Source of the DNA: Trebouxia sp. TZW2008
Taxonomy: Eukaryota > Chlorophyta > Trebouxiophyceae > Trebouxiales > Trebouxiaceae
Assembly (NCBI GenBank): GCA_002118135.1
Contig: BDIU01000045.1
Span: 124,001 to 188,000, forward strand
Direction: 5' to 3'
DNA length: 64,000 nt
Under the pieces are notes generated by a model that saw nothing but the letters and a program-made list of their open reading frames with translations, was not told where the DNA came from and ran no database searches. Positions 10,286 through 22,400 of the stretch are shown piece after piece. The translations under genes and the position numbers were made by a program. Every line of letters begins with the position of its first letter. The stretch's first letter is position 1.

Positions 10286-13200
10286 ATGTGCGAAGCCACT
10301 GCTGCAGTGCAGCAGCAACTTTCAGTTTTGCTGAAGCCACCAGACGACCCGCAAGTCACTGCTTATTACAGTCAGGTGAGGTTGTTGGAGCAGCAGCCTG
10401 TAGGTTTCACGTCATTGCACTGCGTTGAACTTGAAGCTGAATGATGCAGGAGCTGCATCAGCATGCGGGCTGCTTGCAAGTGCGTCTTGATGCAGGACAA
10501 GGGAAAGGCAAAGGTGTCTTTACTGATAAGGTCAGCTTTGCCAGTGCCAGCTTGCATATGGCATCACAGTCACAAGCGCACATTTGCAGCCTGAAATGCA
10601 TGCAGGACATAGAGGAAGATCAGAGTGTCCTTGAGGAACGCCCCTTAGTTGCTGGCCAGCATTCGGCAAACAAACAAATTGCCCTTGTATGCAGCCATTG
10701 CTTCCAATTCTTGGGATCATTGGAAATGCAGCTGGCATGGTGTAAACTGGCTACCATGTGTGAAGGTAGGTTTGTTTCTCAGCTTGCCCCTCACATCTCC
10801 CCAAAATCACTTGCATCCAATAGTGTCAAGCCTTCTGGCACTTGCATTGGTGCTGTGCTGACCCATTCGGCGGTATTGCAAAAGCAAATGAAAACAGTGC
10901 TGCTCCGCATGCCAGACCTGCATGCTGTCATTGCAGGCACGCCGCCTTGTGACCTTCAGATGCTGAAAGCTGCTGAGAGGGACCTTGGTCCACTTGCCTT
11001 CAGCGAGCAATGGCAGATGCCACAGCCGGTAAGGATGTAACAGGGTGTGCCCTGCTACATTCCCCCTCACTTATAAGCATCAACCTACTGCTTAAATATT
11101 CAATGCTGGGGATTGTAACCAAGCCAACATAAGCCTCAGTCCATAAGCAACACCACCTGCGTCAGCATCAGAAGCTGCAATCATGGATCATGCCTCATAG
11201 AACACAGTTCAAGTTTAATGAGCATTGCAGCATGGTGGAGATCATCACTCCAATGCATTTCAATGCGCTTCACTTCAAGTCAAAGCATGCTTTGGCGTGG
11301 TTGTGCACATAAGATGCATTTGCTAATGACCTGCGTTGATTGCCAAATGAATCTGCGTGTGAGCAATGCATGTCAGGAAGTTGCCATTGCCACAAGCAAT
11401 GAGGTGCAGGTGGCATGCAGAGCCGGATGTCAAGATGTGGTCTACTGCAGTCAAGCTTGTGAAGAAGCAGCCTGGAAGACACAGCATGCTGTCCTGTGCT
11501 GCGCAGCGCTTGGTCACCAGGCACAACTGACGGTGCGTAGTTGTGCACACTGCTTGCGCTGAGCGATTCTATGCATTTTGCCTGTGCTTGGCATAGGACC
11601 TATGCAGATTTCAGGGACTGAGTGAACCACGGATGAGTTTCGTGTGCAGTAGTAACATTGCTGTCATCTGCTTGCCTGACAGCTGTTTCTGAGCAGGACA
11701 GAGCAGAAGCAGCAGGAAGTTCCTCAGCAGCAAGCTCTTGTTCAGCAGGCGCTTCATCATCTCAGGCCAACCCTTCATGCAGTCAGGCTGTGCCTATCAA
11801 TGTGGAGGCCTGGAGAGACTTTGAGGGGCATGCAAACCAAACAAATGACATCTTTCTTGTGGCCGCTCAAGCCATTGCTAGCACACTGCTCAGAGCAAGG
11901 GCTCATTTGGCTACAGGCAAGCTTATATGAGCCTGAGAAGCTGCTGGTCTGCATGCTTTCCATTCCATGGCAGGATGGGACTTGGGCCACACACTAGCAC
12001 ATGTGCTGGAAAAGTGTAATCATTTAATATGCTTTCCATTGGTGCCAACCTGCAAGTGTCTGTGCCTCAGCAACATGCAGTAGCATGGTTCAATTAGACT
12101 AAGATTTGCTGAGTAAGCTGCAACTGTTTGTTGAGCATAAGGAAGGGAGGCTTGCATGTATGACAATGCGCCAACATCTGTTCACAGCGATGCTATGGAC
12201 CCCCTGCATGCAATTGATGTGAGACATGCATAGTATGTAGTATACAGCAGACGCAAGCTTGCCCTTGCAATTGACGACACAAAGGAATCACTTTCACAGC
12301 TTTCCAAGTGTCTCACAAGCCTGTTTTGCTATATTGGCTCCAAATATGCACTCACAGTCAGCATCAGCTTTGCTTTTGGCGCAGGCTCAGGATATGAAAC
12401 CAAAGAGAGTTGTTGGCAGGCACTACTGGTTGCGTGGCAGCCATTCCGTATGGGCTGGAAGGATGTCTGGTGGCACTGCGTTGCATGTCCTTCAGATGTT
12501 GACGATGAGCAATCCTTCAGGCAAGGTAATCCTGATGACTCTTGTCATTTCGGTGCTGTTGCATGGGGCAGAGACATGGACCCCACTCGACAAACACTGT
12601 ACAGCGCTGTCTGTCGTCTTTATGAGCTGCGTGAGACACATTTATGGCATATCTTTTAGGGATGATGTCTCAATTATGAAATTTTTGGAACTTTGCCAGA
12701 TGTGGTGCATGGAGTGTTGACTGAGGAGCAAGAGGCTTAGGTGGTATGGTCACGTCTGCAGGATGTGAGACAGTATATTACCCAAGGTCATGTTGTTTGG
12801 TCAAGTCAGCAGCTTCAATCCCCGAGGCCGGCCTACCAGATCGTGAACGACATTGTGTGGTCTAAATTTCCTAAGTTGAACATGAGACATTCATTCCATG
12901 ATGCTCAGAACAAGCCAGCCTGGCGCGACAAGTTTTGTGCCACACACACTTAACACTCTTGCTGGAAAGTGTAACCATTATTACTGTTATCATCAATCTC
13001 GATGTACTTACTATACTCATCAGGCACAGCTGTTGCATGTTTGCCGGCTGCCACATATGCTGACTGCTCTGATGGCGCTGATGGCTAAGCATGACAAATT
13101 ACACTCTCTCTCTCTCTTCCTGCCTCCCACAAGCTGTGCCCCAAGATAGCTCAGGGCTGACTCAGTTTCTTCCAATCCTGTCATGCTGCACAAGACAGCT

Positions 13201-14292
13201 TCAGGGCATAACAACGATGCAGTCACACTATTGTGATGACATATGCGGCAGCTTCAGCTAGTGGTGCAAGCGTTAGCTCTCACGGCAGACACTGCAATAG
13301 CTATGTTGCAGAACTTAGGGACACTGCTGAAGAGTCCCTGAAGCTTCTATGCCAAGCAATCTATGACGAGCGCTTCCCAGCCCTGTTTGAGCTAGACTCG
13401 TATGGCAGCATTGTGGGCATGTTTGAGCTCAACAACCTAGGTACGGCATACTCTACATTTGGCTTTGACACGGCCTGCTACTTTTGCAGAGGCAGAATTT
13501 GCTTCAATCAAATTGCTGGCATGCTCCAGTGCTTAATAATAACAGTCATTGATGTCAGTTTCTAGCACATGTGCTAGGTGCGTGTGGCCCAAGTCCTGTG
13601 TTGCCAGGCTGGCTTGTTCTGAGAATCACAATAAGGACAGTCGGATGCTCAAGTGCTGACATCCAGACAAAACAATGTCCTGTGCTTGCTCAAAGGCAAA
13701 TATCTGTGCACCATTGAGACAGACTCATGCTGCTGAGAGTGGGGTACAAACGCATGCATACATGCTTGGCACCTAGAGCGTTGTTTGGAGTCTTCTGCTT
13801 GTGTTCAGGCAAACAGGTTGCTCTACACACCCAACAAGCTTGCAATGCTTCAACTCCTTTCAGGATTGCGGTTTTGACTCTGACTTTGCTGTCTTTGCCT
13901 TGCTTGCAGGCATCACAGCTCCATCACCATTAAAAGAATACGTTGAGGCTCTGCAAGATGTTGATGATGCAAAGCTGAGCCGAGCCCTAGAGGCGCTTGG
14001 CAAAATCCACCTTGTATTGCCAGAGGGTACAGAGGACTTGAGTTTGAGTGGAACTGGCTTCTATGCCATTCAAAGCTGTATGAACCATAGCTGTCAACCC
14101 AATGCGCAGGCCATGCAGTCTGAGCTTGAGGCAAAGTCCTTCGCTGTGATTGCAGCCAAGCGGCACATAGCAGCAGGGGAGGAAGTGACCATATCGTACA
14201 TTAATGAGACATTGCCATACAGTGAAAGGCAAGAAGCGCTGCAGGATTACGGCTTTCAGTGCAGATGTGCCTTGTGTCAACAACAGCAGTGA
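10286..14292 (+). CDS. ATXR2-like SET/MYND-type histone-lysine methyltransferase
   Basis: Exons recognised are 10286-10375, 10450-10530, 10606-10765, 10937-11028, 11410-11532, ~11697-11920, 12420-12525, 13312-13440 and 13910-14292 (TGA). The order of motifs follows plant ATXR2: GKGKGVFTDK opens the SET domain; then LVAGQHSANKQIALVC and a Cys-rich MYND-like insert (CRAGCQDVVYCSQACEEAAW); HANQTNDIFLVAAQAI; WKDVWWHCVACP; SIVGMFELNNL; the cofactor/catalytic block SCMNHSCQPNAQA; GEEVTISYINETLPYSERQ; and the post-SET YGFQCRCALC. ATXR2 methylates histone H3 (K36 in Arabidopsis) and works with transcription factors. The junction between the sixth and seventh exons is unresolved. No GT donor precedes the in-frame TGA near 11930, so a GC donor or a missed small exon is needed there. 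Introns around exon 7 hold LINE debris. Confidence 0.9.
11973..12030 (+). mobile_element. LINE 3'-tail fragment
   Basis: The segment GGGCCACACACTAG...TGCTGGAAAAGTGTAATCATT repeats the 3' end found after the reverse-transcriptase-derived fragment (12940-12985) and again near 17240-17285. Only the tail is present. Confidence 0.5.
12531..12990 (+). mobile_element. Decayed non-LTR retrotransposon (LINE) C-terminal fragment in an ATXR2 intron
   Basis: One frame reads ISVLLHGAETWTPLDKHC, then VRHIYGISFRDDVS, matching the region downstream of the reverse transcriptase in many LINE ORF2 proteins (VLLYG-ETW, then RRILGI-WRD-VS). After a stop, frames can be followed through RRLRWYGHVCRM- and PRGRP-like sequence to DAQNKPAWRDKFCATHT. 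Stops and frameshifts show that it is dead. It is inserted in the intron between exons 12420-12525 and 13312-13440. Confidence 0.75.
13561..13602 (-). mobile_element. Inverted copy of the LINE-tail sequence
   Basis: TAGCACATGTGCTAGG followed by GTGTGGCCCAAGTCC is the reverse complement of the 11976-12012 segment. The ATXR2 introns therefore carry the same sequence in both orientations about 1.6 kb apart. Confidence 0.55.
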
Positions 14293-14606
14293 ATCAGTGG
14301 GCCATATGCCTTGCTTGCAGCAATGCAGGGCATGCAACAATCCTAGCCTAACTACTAATGACATACTTGCACTTTTACTCCCAATGTCATTGGTGAGTGT
14401 TGCAAGTGTTTTTTTCTTGCTGCAAGTCTTTAGCATGGGCTAGTGGGCCACTCAACCGTAGCACACGACATAACAGGGTAATACAGGGAAGCAGTAAGTT
14501 TCAACAATCAGGGATGGAACTACACGAAACTTTGCGCTCGACGTATCTGCATACGCGTAGAGCTGTATCCGTAGAACAACGGGTATACGGCCGGTCATAC
14601 GCCGAA

Positions 14607-14985
14607 GTGCTAGAACAGCCCGCAACAAGCGGGGTCTGGGGAAACCAGGGGTAGTGCGTGTGTGTGACCTGTTTTCAGTAACCTTCCCAGCTCAGCTCAT
14701 TCCCAGCCATACTCTGCTGAGTATCTGTTTTCTGAGTTGCCTTGTATTCTCACTACTTTTTCTGGGAATGTGGGAATGAGGGCGTTACAATCTCTACTAC
14801 ACACTATGAATTCAATCACAACCAAGATGAGAATAAGTGATATGGGAAACAGGGGTTGTAGGGTATTTGACACGGATAGATTCCCCCTTGCTTTCAGATT
14901 CACAAAACCTAACATGGCAATCTGCAGAGGTTTACTCATGCTCACAATCCTGTCAAAAAGCTAGGGATTTCAGCAGGTTTTCTGG
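14607..14985 (+). repeat. Diverged dispersed repeat, copy 1
   Basis: The copy starts with a short hairpin (CCCGCAACAAGCGGG) followed by CAGGGGTAGTGCGTGTGTG. It continues through CTTCCCAGCTCAGC, TGGGAATGTGGGAATG, GGGCGTTAC, TAGGGTATTT, GATTCCCCCTTGCTTTCA and AAAACCTA. The same ordered blocks recur ~560 bp downstream in direct orientation. Confidence 0.65.
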
Positions 14986-15180
14986 CCCAACTTCTGCAGA
15001 AACTGCGTGCAATTTCTGTAGGATCAGTGCCACATCACTGTAGCGTCAGCGCCTGAACTCTGCGCGCTCTGCGTACAACCGCTGTAGCCACTACGTACAG
15101 CTTTCACTAGCTCTGCGTGCTCAACTCAAAAGTTTGAATTTGCATGTATTATGTTACAGTCCTAGGGTTGTGTAAAAGGG

Positions 15181-15545
15181 CAGCGCCGCAAGCGGCGCAA
15201 AAGCAGGGGTAGTGCGTATGTGCGACCCTGGTTTCACGTGGTTTTAGTAATCTTCCTAGCTCAGCAGGTTCCCACTCACACTCTCCAGAGATCCTGAACT
15301 CGGAGCAACCTCCATCTCTACAATCTTTTCTTGGGAAGGTGGGAAGGTTGGGCGTTACTACTCTACACTACTACTAAGTACTATAATAATAATAATGACA
15401 ACAGAAATAAGAAAATAAAGCAGTGGGAAGCAGTGTGTGTAGGGTATTTACATGGACAGATCCCCCCCCGCTTTCAAACAGTTAAAACCTAGCCTGGGGA
15501 GGTGCAGTGTTTCAGTCATGCTCTCCCAGCTTAGTAAGGCAAATC
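15181..15545 (+). repeat. Diverged dispersed repeat, copy 2
   Basis: It begins with a perfect hairpin (GCGCCGCAAGCGGCGC), then GCAGGGGTAGTGCGTATGTG, CTTCCTAGCTCAGC, TGGGAAGGTGGGAAGG, GGGCGTTACTA, TAGGGTATTT, GATCCCCCCCCGCTTTCA and AAAACCTA. The stem sequence differs from copy 1 but base-pairing is kept. Confidence 0.65.
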
Positions 15546-16409
15546 CCATGACATCACCATGACATAACACTGCAAATGCTTAGTAATGGCAAATGGTCAG
15601 TGGTCAGTGTTGTAGATATATGGCACGTAGGTGTACACATATGCACGTACGCATATACATGTACACATATATACAGCATAGATTCATGATGTTTACTGTA
15701 TATATGTATATATTTTGGTCTATGATCCATATGTTACGAATATGCTATTATAATAGCTGTGAGGACGCAGTCAGGGCCAGGTGCATGAAGTTTGACTCCA
15801 TTGATCTCAACCGTTGTTGTATAGCACTGCGTCCTTCAGGCTTGCAGCCAAAATTGCCAGCAGCCAGCAGCTTCCATCGAGAAGTTGTAGGGGTTTACAT
15901 GACAGACGCCTTACGTATGACTAAAATGTTGCATGAGCCAAAGTTGACTCCTATGAATGCCAAGTCAACGCGACTTGCCAATCTCAACAAAACGAGCCGC
16001 ACTGCGGCAGCTTGCGTCGCCGCACAGTGGCATTTCATATCTTTCAACTGCCGCCGATCGGCCATCGCGCGCATTATTCACGCTGTTTCTGTAAGCTTGC
16101 AATTGATGACACTAAGATGTGCCAGGGTTCCTGTCGAAGACTAGCAGGCGTCTTACGGCTCTAGGCCCCTGCTTGATGTCTGTTGTCGCTCTCTGATCAG
16201 CGCCTTGTTGAAGCAATAACAACAGTCCAGGCTTGAGAGCTGTACAGTCGCTGTATACATAACGTGGGTTTCCAAGGATATATTACAGTATCGCGCAGAA
16301 GCCTTTCAAGTCGGCGCGTTGAAGCAAGTCCTTGCAAGCAAGCGCCAACTCCACACCTACTGCTGCTTCACTCGCGTCTGATCGAGCAAGCTGCCATCTT
16401 CGTCATATT

Positions 16410-19400
16410 ATGGCATCTCAGTCCAAAGCAGGATCAAGCAGACACAGGAGGACTGTACATAGGGAAGCGCCTGTGATTGATGTGAGCTCACGTAGAGCTG
16501 CTGAGGAGTCAGCATGGCGCATCAAGTCTGTCAAGCTAGAGCGGGATCGCCATGCTCAGCAAAGGCACCTGAACCCACTCAATATGGCAGACACCATTGG
16601 TCATTTGGTTAACAGCTTCAAAGGCAGACACAGGGATGCCATCCTTGTCATTGGCGAGGTATTTTGCCTCTGATGTTGCAGTTCTGTGAAGTTTGATACT
16701 TGCTGTGATCGCCATCACGACCAGCATCGCGAACAAATTCATCTATTCTGCGTCGACAGCATCATCAGCAATCGCATGCTAGCATGCATTTGCTTGTGGA
16801 TACAGATCTACAGTGATGTCATTGCACCACTGCTGTAGCATTGCAAGTGAAGTAAAACGTGACACCATCATTGTTACCGCTCAGGATACTTTGGAGGTGT
16901 TTGTCGAGTCACCAGAGACAGCAGCTCCAACAAAGAAGATCAAGAAGGGCTTGGGCAAAGTTTTTGGCCGCAAGGACAGCGACAGTGACAATGACGTTGA
17001 GTCACTGGATGCAACCTCAGGAGTTGGAGACACTGAGGAAGCCTTAGATGGCCATCTCTTCAGTGTTGGCGTAGCATTTGCACAGGTATGCAAGCTATGT
17101 TTGGTCAAGCCTAAGGCTTGAACCCCTGAGGTCGGCCTAGAAGCAACATTGTTTTGTCTGACTTTCACAAGTTGAACATCAGACAGCCATTCCATGTCGC
17201 TCAGAACAAGCCAGCCTGGCGAGACAAGACTTTTGCCACACACACACGTAGCACTTTTGCTGGAAAGTGTAGAGACGATTATTATTTAATATCATTACTG
17301 TTATTATGCAAGCTATTCCCTGCATGATGCATGCCTGTCTGCTCGCCAGAGATCTTGCGACTGTAGTGTGCCAGAGGGGCTCATGATGCGTGCCTGTCTG
17401 CTTGCCAGAGATGCTGAGGCTGTACTGTGCACACAGGGGCTTGCAGGCATACTGGGGCATCAACATGATGTCACAAGATATGACAGCACAGAGCTCACAT
17501 GTACACTTTGCATCCTAGTCAACAGTGTCAGAAGCGTCAACATCCGTCACAATGTTCGCATTTCGCTCAATGTGCAGTTGTGCATCCTTGTCATATGCAC
17601 AACTGGTATGACGGCCTGAGCTGTGCTGACTGCAGTCAGGGTAGATGCAGCATTCATAGCTAACAGATAATATTTCTCGCAGATACTGCAGCTGTCTCAG
17701 CACGACAAGGCCATCACCATCTACTATCACCCAAACTCATTCAGCAGTACTCAGTCAATCCGGTCAAACCTGGCCAACTGCTGGCGCTTCACTGTAGCAT
17801 TGGAGACTCCTGAGGTGTGCACTGCTGACTTGCAATAGGCCACACTTCTGCCTCAGCATGAGTCACATTGCTGCTGCAAGACAGACAGTTGCCACCTGCA
17901 ATTTTGGCTATTCGTTTCTGGGCGATTGTCACTGATGCTGATGTCATTGGTGCCAATATCATCTATTTCAAGCTTCGTAGCGTGCTTTGAGCGTCTTGAC
18001 AGCGTTTAATAGTCAGCAAATCATGCCGATAAGGTTGCAAAAGCCACAGGCGTGATGCTATTGAGCTCCATTCAGCAGGTCATTGCAATGATGGCTTTCT
18101 CAGCTTGTTGATGAGCCATCTTGCGATGCTGCAAACAGAAGCCGCTAACGCTGCCTGAGGATTTCATGTTTCTCACAGCAGCAACATGAAATTGTTGTGG
18201 AGCATAAGCGGCTCTGTTTGCAGCAATCACATGACGGCAAACGTCACCATGATAGCATATGTCCTTGCTGCTTTGAGACGTCACAGCAACAGATGCATTT
18301 GTCAAGTCCTTTACAAAGCTAAAGATTGGTTACAAAAAGAAGAGCACATATACATGGCTATAGTGTACAAGGCAATGACTCAAAAAAAGCCAGCAGGTTG
18401 GTAAATGTGGAAGGCATGGTGCAGGAAGCAGACTCAGTGCTATCAGACATCAGGCTGCAGCTGGCCAGATATGCTCAAGGCATACACTGGGTCCACAGAA
18501 ACTTCCTACTGGATGAGTCCATCAGCGCCCTGCTGATCACAACTGGCCCCATGGCACTGCCCTCAATGGCTGGCAGTGTTGATAGCAGTCAGTGTCACAC
18601 AGTCCTACAGATGGACCCTGACTTCAATACGCCCTTTGCTGCGCCAGAGTCTTGGAAGCTGCCGGTCAGTGCAGCACCCCTCAATGCATTGTAGCTGTTG
18701 TTGCTCATGCAGCTGCATGTCATTGCTCACATTTTGCTGCTTGTCATTGCTGCATTTGACATGTCACTGCGGTCTGTTGTTGCTACATGTTATTGCTGTA
18801 TGTAGCATGCCAACAAAAGCCTGTGCACTCCGTATTGACATATGTGATCAACATCAGGGTCTGGAAGTGGTCAGTCACAAACAGCCATGTGGCAAGGCAG
18901 TGTGTCTGTAAGTCAACTATGCCTATGGCTTATCAAGGTGGTGTGTGCAGGTTGTGAAGGGTGAAGCGGCAGATATTGTGAGGGTATTCCTGCAAACGCC
19001 TACTGGCTCCTGTCATGTGGACATCACCAGGGCAATTCTGCAGAGCCACTTGCAGGTCTGCCAGCACTGACTCTTGCATAGTTACCCATGCTGACATGAA
19101 ACAATCATGCCACATGCGTGTAAGAACGTGCCAGCACACTATGTACTACCTGGCCTCTGTAAACCATGCCAGACAAGGCTGAGGGTGTTAGTCATCAGAG
19201 GTGTTGACATGACTGCCTGCCATTTCTGGTTTCACCTCAACATGAGCAATGCACAAATCAACTTCACAGCAGCATCAAGGTGTAACATCACAGGTCATGA
19301 CTGCAGTCACAACAGCAGCCAGTCATGTCACGACGTCACATACTTGGTTGCAGTCATTCAGCAGCAGTGCATGAAATCACATGTCTTGACGGCAGTCATC

Positions 19401-22400
19401 ACTGCAGCAGACTGAGACGTCACAGGTCAAATGCATGACAGCACCACCACTGTCCTTGGCTGCAGGGTGATCGGGGTCACTTCTACGTGACCGCTGTCTC
19501 CAAGCCCAAGAGCAATGAGATCAGCACAGAAGCACTGGAGAAGCGCAGAAGCGAGATCAGCAAGTACCTGGTGCAGAACAGCAAGGCCTCCCGCCTCTCC
19601 CTCAGTCACCAAGGCAGCTTCACCTCAAACCTGGATGACGCCTCAGTGGCCCCCACCCCTGTTGGGGGGTCAGCCACTCCTGTAGGGGGGTCCCTCGCCC
19701 CAACCCCCAGGGAGCAGTCCACCACTGCCCCACCAAATATCTTCAGAGACAGCCCAACACCCTCAGAGGCTTCAGTCTCAAACATGGCGCATGACTATCA
19801 TGAGAGGAGTCCCAGGGCAGGCAATGTGCACGGGGGTTTTGCCTTCTCTGACAGACCCATCTTGGGGGGCTCAGGGCCTGAAGACTTGGCGCGTTCCAAG
19901 AGTTTCAGTGGGCAGGGGCGCAGCAGTAACCTGAGTGTGGTGACTGGCAGAACAGATGCAGATGATGATCCTTCCCAGGCTATGCGCAGGTGGGCAACAC
20001 TGCTCCAAAGCATCCATGCAGCAGCTGTCATACTAGCGTGATCATTGTCGTTTTGCAGTGTGCAAGATCTGTCGACCAACTATCCTAAACCGAGTTTCTG
20101 CACAGATGCTCAGCACTGCATTGAAGCATTCAATGCAGCAGCTCACCTGATGTCAGCAGCATGACTATTTCTGCAATGCTCAAAGTAGGTTACCTCTTTC
20201 TTATGCAAACCCTGCCACCCAGCTGTTCATGACAGAATGCAGGTGAGCAAGATGTGCTTGTCCTACAGACTCCATTCTGCATGAGGAGTTTGCCAGACAT
20301 AGACTTCAGTATTCTGTTGTCTGAAGTATTCAAGTATTTTGTCATCCAAGCTAAGACTGATGCTGTTGTCTTATCGCTTCCTGTCACCCTTCTGTGTTGG
20401 CAACAGGGTCAACTCCTGGTCCTCCCTGTCTGGCTCCCCAACAAAGTCCAAGCCAGCCAAGACCCTGACCATACATGCTGACACTGACTCCCTAGCACAG
20501 GCAGACACCACCTTTAGTGGAGACAGGGACTTGTCAGCGCCCCGCCGCCTAGGCAGTGTGCGCTTTGCAGCAGAACACCTGCAGCCAGAATCTCCCTCTG
20601 GCTCCTCTATAACAGGTGCTGCACCATCGCCTGTTCCTGGAACATGGTCAGACCTGCATTCCTTGATCAAATTGTTGAGATGGCTCATGAGTTGGTCCCA
20701 ATCGCAGGCTTGTTACAGCAGTGTTAACATGTGACAAGAAGCATGTCCCCAGCTCAGCACCTGTCAATCATGAATGTACCTTGTGCAGCAGCGACCTGAG
20801 GTCTCATTGGACGTGCTTCATCACATCTCAAACCTGCAGCCAGCAAGCAGACAGCACTTACATGCTGGTCAAAAGTAGGCACAGCTCTGCAAGTGTGTTG
20901 ACATAGACATGGAAGTGGGTTGGGTTGGTTGCAGGTCAGGTGGGTTCCCCCAGAGCTCGTATGCTGGCCTCAGCAGCAGCCGTGCGCATACGCCTCCATT
21001 GCAAGGCGCAGCGCACCTCCAGACGGTTCCCTGCTCCTCAATCTGCCTCTGGACAGTCCAGCACTGCCTCACAAGGTGAGCATCACATGCAAGACATGGG
21101 TTTGTCATCACTCAGGATACAGGCTGCGAGCCTCTTGTAACAAAATACAAAGGCAACCTGGAGGGTTTCTGCTGATCTGCTAGTATCTTCCTGTTCTGTT
21201 TACAGTTGGTGCATAACGGCATGTATGGTGCTTGAGATTGCTGTTTACGCCATGACTTATGATTTGTGATCTGCTTCCTTGCCTGTCAATGCACTGTTTG
21301 ATATACTACCCCATACTCCACAGCGTTTACTCCTGCAGCAAAAAGTCCCTTTGTTGTGCTGTGCACCTCTGCAAGCATCCTGTACAGGCTCAGGCTCAGG
21401 CTCACATCATCTTCACGGTCCAGTTTGTTGACCATGCAGGGCCACCGCCAGACAGCAGCACACAGCTGAAGCCCCTCACACAGCTGGCAGCCAAGCAGCC
21501 GCACATGCTGAGCGAAATTGTCAGTGACCCCGCCATCTGGATAGCCTACACCCCCCTCACTCTCGTCCTGCTCATCCTCCTTCTGATCCTCAAAACAGCC
21601 TTCTGGAGCAGCCTGTTCGCCAGTGCAGTCAGCACCAGCATCTGTGTGCTGTACGCTGCCCAGCAGCGTTTGCTGTTAGGGCGCCAGCAGCAGATAGCAG
21701 TTGTGCGTGCTCACAAGGCTTTGACTTCAGCTGTTGATGCTGGCAGCAGTCAGAGGCAGAGCGTGGAAGAAGAGCAGGGTAGCAAGCAGCTGGGCGACAC
21801 GCAAATCATGCTGACGCTGCTGGGAGCTGAGATCACTGACTCCCTCTCAGCTGAAGGTCAGTAGCCACAAAAGTTGGAAGTCCTCTGCTGCACTTCTTCT
21901 GCCTTGTCTAGCTAGCAACATGGCAAGGCAGGCTGCCATGTTGTCCGCACGGGGTGAGATTCAATGTAAGAAGCGCAGCCTGGCCTTGGGAAGGTGCACC
22001 TCAGCAGCATGCTCATGAGCTCGTTGCTACTGTGTGTACCATGTCTGAATGCTGTGCAGTACATCATCAGCATGGCAACCTCTTCAGACACAGTCAGTTA
22101 TTTGCCCTGCTTTCGTGGTCTGAATGGTGTACATGTCTCGCTGTTCATGAAGCTGCTGCACACAGAGCCCATTGGTCAGCTAACGAATGTCATGTAGCAC
22201 CCTTGGGCTGCAGACTGGGAAGGCATTGCCAATTGCTACCCAAATTGTCATGCATCAGTCTTGGCTCAAGACACCTTGTGGCGTTATTGTATACCGCCCA
22301 GAACTCATCAACAGCATGCACCAACCTCATGCTGCTTGAGTATAGACAATGTACGCCACTCAAAGTCTGTCACTGTCATGCATCACTTTGATGCTGCGCA

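Larger units (their letters stand above)
14293..16409. other. Intergenic gap with repeats and one unsupported 183-codon frame
   Basis: This lies between the ATXR2-like gene and the SEC14-like gene. It holds the diverged direct-repeat pair listed separately and a purine/pyrimidine (TA/CA)-rich patch at 15600-15720. A plus-strand open frame at 15593-16144 has no start context, no recognised domain and a non-repeat composition; I do not call it a gene. The last ~260 bp before 16410 should contain the promoter of the SEC14-like gene. Confidence 0.5.

Noticed and set aside
14470..14495. ATAACAGGGTAAT, resembling part of a homing-endonuclease (I-SceI) site
   Set aside because: Only 13 of 18 bases match, and there is no intein, group I intron or endonuclease gene nearby.
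14607..15545. LTR pair of a very short retrotransposon
   Set aside because: The copies are too diverged for LTRs of one insertion, there is no primer-binding site or TG...CA ends that I can see, and the hairpins lie at the wrong place.
15593..16144. 183-codon plus-strand open frame upstream of the SEC14-like gene
   Set aside because: No domain and no splice-consistent partner. The N-terminal half is TA/CA-repeat-like, so it is left as part of the intergenic gap.
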